From NCBI GenBank assembly GCA_036375995.1, contig DASVBE010000010.1, forward strand, positions 1 through 7,425: a stretch of DNA of 7,425 bases, given 5' to 3'. This document shows positions 6,575-7,425 of the stretch, in pieces (within the stretch, counting starts at the first letter, position 1; every line of letters starts with the position of its first letter). Under the pieces are notes generated by a model that was not told the origin of the DNA, ran no database searches, and saw only the letters and a list, made by a program, of their open reading frames with translations. This DNA is from DASVBE01 sp036375995. GTDB taxonomy: Bacteria; Actinomycetota; Actinomycetes; Streptosporangiales; Streptosporangiaceae. The position numbers and the translations under genes were made by a program.

Positions 6575-6649
6575 ATGTACATCGGCGGCGGGGTAATCCT
6601 GCTGATTCTCCTGATCATCCTGGTCCTCTTCCTCCTCCGCCGCGCCTAG
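6575..6649 (+). CDS. Small single-span membrane protein, 24 residues
   Basis: A short reading frame that is almost wholly a membrane helix. It starts MYIGGG, continues with about fifteen residues drawn only from Val, Ile, Leu and Phe, and ends LLRRA before TAG. The arginines at the C-terminal end and the lack of charge at the N-terminus suggest the C-terminus is cytoplasmic by the positive-inside rule. GGAGG lies 10 nt upstream. The codons for the hydrophobic core include ATT, CTT-free CTC/CTG and ATC, so the segment is less GC-rich than its surroundings, as expected for Ile/Phe content. It is divergent from the transporter operon (198 nt apart) and 49 nt upstream of the Rid gene, possibly sharing a transcript. 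Small hydrophobic proteins of this type often go unannotated. I do not know its function. Confidence 0.62.
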   Translation: MYIGGGVILLILLIILVLFLLRRA

Positions 6650-6698
6650 CGGCCAGGCCCGCGGCCGGCGGCGCACGGCCACCGGGCAGACTGCGGGC

Positions 6699-7106
6699 AT
6701 GCAGCATTTCCCCCAGCCGGACGGGCTGCCGCCGGCCAACGGCTACAGTCACGCGGTCGCGTTCACCGGGCGGCTGGTGGTGATCTCCGGCCAGGTCCCG
6801 GCCGGCCCGGACGGCACGATCGTGGGCGCGGGCGACCCGGCCGCCCAGGTCCGCCAGGTGTTCACCAACCTGGTCACGGCGCTGGCCGCGGCCGGCGCCA
6901 CGCTGGCGCAGGTGGTGAAGCTCACCGTGTTCCTCACGGACCTGGCCGACCTGGCCGTCTTCCGCGAGGTCAGGGACGAGTTCCTGGCCGGCGGGCCACC
7001 GCCGGCCAGTTCCCTCGTGCAGGTCGCCGGCCTGGTCAACCCGGGCTTCCGGGTCGAGATCGAGGCCCTGGCCGTGCTGCCTGACCAGGCCGTGCTGCCT
7101 TCCTAG
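6699..7106 (+). CDS. Rid family (YjgF/YER057c/UK114) protein lacking the catalytic arginine
   Basis: A 135-residue protein with the Rid fold, which forms trimers in the cytosol. Visible family elements are VVISGQVPAGPDG (about 27-39), QVRQVFTNLVTALAAAGATLAQVVKLTVFLTDL (about 50-82) and the C-terminal FRVEIEALAVLP. Canonical RidA enzymes, which hydrolyse reactive enamine/imine intermediates such as 2-aminoacrylate, carry P-A-R-S before the last strands; here the aligned stretch is PPPASSLVQVAGL, so the substrate-binding Arg is Ser. That places it in a non-RidA subgroup with a different or unproved activity. The ATG at 6699 has no strong Shine-Dalgarno; it may depend on translation from the small gene 49 nt upstream. 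The C-terminus carries a short duplication (AVLPDQ-AVLPS) that looks recent. No gene for a pyridoxal enzyme or other partner is visible nearby. Confidence 0.9.
   Translation: MQHFPQPDGLPPANGYSHAVAFTGRLVVISGQVPAGPDGTIVGAGDPAAQVRQVFTNLVTALAAAGATLAQVVKLTVFLTDLADLAVFREVRDEFLAGGPPPASSLVQVAGLVNPGFRVEIEALAVLPDQAVLPS
7071..7100. repeat. Direct repeat at the 3' end of the Rid gene
   Basis: GCCGTGCTGCCT occurs at 7071-7082 and again at 7089-7100, offset by 18 bp. It encodes AVLP twice, in AVLPDQ then AVLPS, and the TAG (7104-7106) follows at once. The offset keeps the frame, so it adds six residues beyond the usual Rid end. Confidence 0.8.
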
Positions 7107-7132
7107 CAGGGGAACCCGGGTGCGGTCGGCCA

Positions 7133-7159
7133 GGGCCCGGCCGCGCCGCGGCCCGGTCT
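7133..7159. terminator. GC-rich hairpin between convergent genes, possible two-way terminator
   Basis: GGCCGC (7139-7144) pairs with GCGGCC (7148-7153) across a 3-nt loop. After one C-C mismatch the stem continues with about four more pairs, some G-T. It lies 26 nt after the Rid stop and about 110 nt past the oxidoreductase stop on the other strand. There is no T-tract, which is common for actinobacterial terminators, but GC-rich DNA forms such stems readily by chance. Confidence 0.4.
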
Positions 7160-7238
7160 GGGCCGCCGCGACCAGGCCGGACCGGCCGCCGCCGAGATCG
7201 CCGCCCAGTCCGCCCGGGAGCGGGCCAGCTAGCCGGCT

Positions 7239-7290
7239 CTGTCAGCCGGCCCTGTCAGCTGGCCCTGTCAGCTGGCGCTGTCAGCCGCAG
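7239..7290. repeat. 13-bp tandem repeat x4 at the oxidoreductase stop codon
   Basis: CTGTCAG recurs at 7239, 7252, 7265 and 7278, exactly 13 bp apart, with a unit close to CTGTCAGCTGGCC. On the minus strand each unit contains TGA, at 7242, 7255, 7268 and 7281, covering all three frames. The TGA at 7268-7270 is the real stop of the oxidoreductase; the unit at 7278 lies inside its coding sequence and the rest follow it. Confidence 0.93.
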
Positions 7291-7425
7291 CGGCCTCGAA
7301 GCGGTCGACCAGCTCGGTGGCCAGCGCCAGCGAGCTGGTGGCGGCCGGGGACGGGGCGTTGCGCACGTGGGTGGCGCCCGGCGTCGTGGAGATCACGAAG
7401 TCGTCCAGCAGCGTGCCGTCCCGGC
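7268..7425 (-). CDS. FAD-dependent oxidoreductase, C-terminal end only (L-2-hydroxyglutarate oxidase-like)
   Basis: Only the last 51 residues are in the window; the start lies beyond the right edge. The segment DGTLLDDFVISTTPGATHVRNAPSPAATSSLALA (given here as DGTLLDDFV, then HVRNAPSPAATSSLA) matches the C-terminal signature of the LhgO/L-2-hydroxyglutarate dehydrogenase branch of DAO-type flavoenzymes, where the NAPSPAATSSLA loop lies by the FAD. Those enzymes oxidise L-2-hydroxyglutarate to 2-oxoglutarate and pass electrons to the membrane quinone pool. After the signature, LVDRFEAAAADSAS forms a last helix and a short tail whose final residues come from the 13-bp repeat. The gene converges on the Rid gene. 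Subfamily assignment is provisional because the Rossmann and substrate-binding parts are missing. Confidence 0.75.
   Translation of the reverse strand, partial: RDGTLLDDFVISTTPGATHVRNAPSPAATSSLALATELVDRFEAAAADSAS

Noticed and set aside
7107..7232. Continuation of the Rid frame past its TAG to a second TAG at 7230 (stop read-through or a broken gene end)
   Set aside because: The translation looks mildly protein-like, but at this GC content another frame scores equally well. There is no start codon in that frame and Rid proteins normally end where the first TAG is.

Overview
The window comes from a high-GC actinobacterium. GC is very high throughout, codons strongly prefer G or C in third position, GTG starts and start/stop overlaps are used, and the gene families (GT39 with a Gly/Pro-rich linker, GT2-GtrA fusion, DUF3040-like protein, DHA2 transporter with a MerR regulator) are typical of Streptomyces-like and related orders. 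I cannot name the genus.

Layout from left to right. Positions 1-3852 hold a minus-strand cluster transcribed leftward: a DUF3040-like single-span membrane protein (3400-3852), a polyprenyl-phosphate sugar synthase fused to a GtrA membrane domain (1988-3247), and a GT39 membrane glycosyltransferase (1-1991, cut by the left edge). The last two overlap at a GTGA start/stop and resemble the ykcC/ykcB pair: one makes a lipid-linked sugar, the other probably transfers it outside the membrane. Positions 3974-6377 hold a second leftward operon: a 14-helix DHA2-type efflux transporter followed, with overlap, by a MerR-family regulator. Upstream of it (6456-6484) lies a sigma70-like promoter overlapped by a perfect TGACGT-AA-ACGTCA dyad, the likely operator of that regulator.

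To the right, on the plus strand, lie a 24-residue hydrophobic small protein (6575-6649) with a clear Shine-Dalgarno sequence and a Rid (YjgF/YER057c/UK114) protein (6699-7106) that lacks the usual catalytic arginine. The right edge (7268-7425, minus) carries the last 51 residues of an FAD-dependent oxidoreductase resembling L-2-hydroxyglutarate oxidase, convergent with the Rid gene and separated from it by a GC-rich hairpin.

The least expected feature is structural. Four gene 3' ends that abut non-coding DNA lie in short direct repeats that include or touch the stop codon: 19 bp x 5 at the DUF3040-like gene, 22 bp x 2 at merR, 13 bp x 4 at the oxidoreductase, and an 18-bp-offset duplication at the Rid gene. 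In the first three the period is 1 mod 3 and every unit carries TGA, so the stop recurs in more than one reading frame.

No gap without a gene exceeds 300 bases. The largest are 6378-6574 (promoter/operator region), 7107-7267 (hairpin and repeats), 3248-3399 (repeat array) and 3853-3973 (direct repeat and a weak promoter). I see no tRNA, rRNA, CRISPR array, transposase or phage gene.
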